Assembly (NCBI GenBank): GCA_016209995.1
Contig: JACQVC010000138.1
Coordinates: 1-7,492, forward strand
DNA length: 7,492 bases
Direction of reading: 5' to 3'
DNA from: Gemmatimonadota bacterium
GTDB taxonomy: Bacteria > Gemmatimonadota > Gemmatimonadetes > Longimicrobiales > Gaopeijiaceae
Shown: in pieces, positions 6,625 to 7,492 of the stretch
Position numbering within the stretch: position 1 is the stretch's first letter
Layout: the number at the start of each line of letters is the position of its first letter
Notes under the pieces: model-generated
Database searches by the model: none
Told to the model about the DNA's origin: nothing
What the model saw: the letters and a program-made list of their open reading frames with translations, nothing else
Program-made: the position numbers and the translations under genes

Positions 6625-7416
6625 ATGAGGATAGGCATCGGTATCCTGCTGGTGGCAGGATCCCTGGCCGGCTGCGCGTCGGTCCCGCCGCCCGCGCCGA
6701 AGTCCGGGCCGGAGCAGGTCCGGTTAATCGATCCCGAGGTGGGTCAGGAGCCGGACGAGGGCTATCGGACCATAGGTCGCGTCCGTGCCGTGGCATCGCT
6801 GGGCACGCCGGTCGCCGAGCTGACCCGGCTGCTGCGCGGCGAGGGGGCGGCGGTGGGGGCGGACGCGGTGATCCTGGAGCGCGTCCGCACGACCACCGAG
6901 TCGGAGGCCGCGCTCATGGCGAGCGGCGGGCAGGGGATCGTTGCCGAGGGCATCGCGATCTATTACCCCGGGCCGGACCATACCTATGACGGGTCTTGTG
7001 ACGGAGTTTGTGACGGGTTTTGGGGAGGACGAGTGAGGTACTGGCGTGAATTCCTGCTGATCATCGTACTCCTCTCGGGCCTGGAGATCGCCGTCGGCGG
7101 CGTCTCGCGCACGGTCATCGCCGTCGCACAGAAGCTCGCCGTCCCGGAGGAGGGAGTGCAGGAGGGCTCCCGCACCGTCCGCCTGGTCCTGGGGTTTGTC
7201 ATCGCGGGCCTCGCCTCTGGAAGTCTGGCGATCTCGGCCTGGGCGCGCCTATTGCGCCGCCAGATCGTCAGGGGGACGGCGTGCCCTGCGTGCCAGGGTG
7301 AAACCAAGCGGCTGCGCCGCAGGCGCCGCGACCGGTTCCTCGCGACGGTGCTGCGCTGGGATCTCCAGCGGCGCTCCTGCCAGAAGTGCGGCTGGAGCGG
7401 CCTCTGCGTGCTGTGA
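6625..7416 (+). CDS. Lipoprotein joined in frame to membrane protein with zinc ribbon
   Basis: The product is 263 residues and I do not recognise the full-length architecture. Residues 1-17 form a lipoprotein signal peptide with lipobox L-A-G-C (14-17), predicting lipidation at Cys17 after export. Residues 47-114 look like a small alpha/beta domain; the VGADAVIL stretch (77-84) recalls DUF4156/YbjQ-type envelope lipoproteins (weak). Residues 122-133 are three D-G-x-x units. Then come two hydrophobic helices (about 143-160 and 187-210) and an Arg-rich C-terminal zinc ribbon, C220-x2-C223 and C252-x2-C255. Read as a single protein, the exported lipid-anchored N terminus would place the Arg-rich ribbon outside the cytoplasm, against the positive-inside rule. 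Read from the internal GTG at 7033, which has its own strong Shine-Dalgarno, a 127-residue protein would have both ends in the cytoplasm and fit that rule. It may therefore be a fusion of two genes, or one ORF with two products. Confidence 0.75.
   Translation: MRIGIGILLVAGSLAGCASVPPPAPKSGPEQVRLIDPEVGQEPDEGYRTIGRVRAVASLGTPVAELTRLLRGEGAAVGADAVILERVRTTTESEAALMASGGQGIVAEGIAIYYPGPDHTYDGSCDGVCDGFWGGRVRYWREFLLIIVLLSGLEIAVGGVSRTVIAVAQKLAVPEEGVQEGSRTVRLVLGFVIAGLASGSLAISAWARLLRRQIVRGTACPACQGETKRLRRRRRDRFLATVLRWDLQRRSCQKCGWSGLCVL
6987..7022 (+). repeat. Three tandem 12-bp repeats within the coding region
   Basis: The units TGACGGGTCTTG, TGACGGAGTTTG and TGACGGGTTTTG follow one another directly, differing at one to three positions, and encode D-G-S-C, D-G-V-C and D-G-F-W. 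They sit exactly at the boundary between the lipoprotein part and the membrane part of the ORF, just upstream of the internal ribosome binding site. Direct repeats of this kind can change number by replication slippage; whole-unit changes keep the frame. Confidence 0.85.
7024..7035 (+). promoter_or_regulatory. Internal Shine-Dalgarno and GTG start within the ORF
   Basis: GGAGG (7024-7028) lies 4 nt before GTG 7033-7035, which is in frame with the lipoprotein ORF. Starting there gives a 127-residue protein (7033-7416) with two transmembrane helices and a cytoplasmic zinc ribbon. The GTG also overlaps TGA (7034-7036) of another frame, forming the GTGA stop/start overlap typical of translationally coupled genes. 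This suggests that a separate downstream gene exists or existed, with the upstream gene once ending at that TGA. Confidence 0.5.
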
Positions 7417-7492
7417 GCGCTGACCGACGTCCGTTCCAGAGGGAAGACCGGCGACCCAGCGACTGTTTTGGGGGTAGTATTAGTGCTATAGG

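Noticed and set aside
7464..7492. TATAGG at the right edge, with a T-rich stretch upstream, as a promoter for the next gene
   Set aside because: No acceptable -35 hexamer at proper spacing, and the window ends before any start codon can be seen.

Overview
This 7.5-kb window is GC-rich, gene-dense bacterial chromosome. It has five coding regions, no RNA genes, no CRISPR array and no recognisable mobile element. The GC-rich codon use, a lipobox protein and surface-glycan genes point to a Gram-negative-type bacterium. The UvrA sequence and the mix of NodS-like, GT-C and GT2 genes would suit Gemmatimonadota, 'Eisenbacteria' or Myxococcota-like environmental lineages, but this is inference and the phylum cannot be fixed from this sequence.

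Layout. Bases 1-2708 (+) hold most of uvrA (excinuclease ABC subunit A), missing its N-terminal ~100 residues. Convergent to it, 50 bp away, is a NodS-family SAM-dependent methyltransferase (2759-3439, -). A divergent intergenic region (3440-3569) carries a possible promoter facing a multi-spanning GT-C-like membrane protein (3570-5039, +). A 271-bp gap (5040-5310) then holds hairpins, a perfect 16-bp dyad overlapping a -10-like hexamer, and a foldable leader. Next is a family-2 glycosyltransferase fused to a C-terminal Rossmann-type nucleotide-binding domain (5311-6330, +). After a 294-bp gap with an 8-bp inverted repeat over the stop codon and the best sigma-70-like promoter of the window comes a 263-codon ORF (6625-7416, +). 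This last ORF joins a lipoprotein to a two-helix membrane protein with a C-terminal zinc ribbon. The final 76 bases hold nothing I can support.

How the genes may work together. uvrA is a housekeeping DNA-repair gene and probably independent. The methyltransferase, GT-C-like protein and GT2 enzyme look like a small polysaccharide or glycolipid modification locus: NodS-type enzymes methylate sugar derivatives, GT-C proteins use polyprenyl-linked sugars at the membrane, and GT2 enzymes transfer nucleotide-activated sugars in the cytoplasm. The separate intergenic regulatory-looking elements suggest individual transcription units rather than one operon.

The most unusual signal is in the last ORF. 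A strong Shine-Dalgarno sequence followed by a GTG start lies in frame at the lipoprotein/membrane-protein junction, directly after three 12-bp tandem repeats, and the GTG overlaps a TGA in another frame. This looks like two coupled genes fused into one frame, or one frame producing two proteins. No clearly new defence or mobile system is visible.
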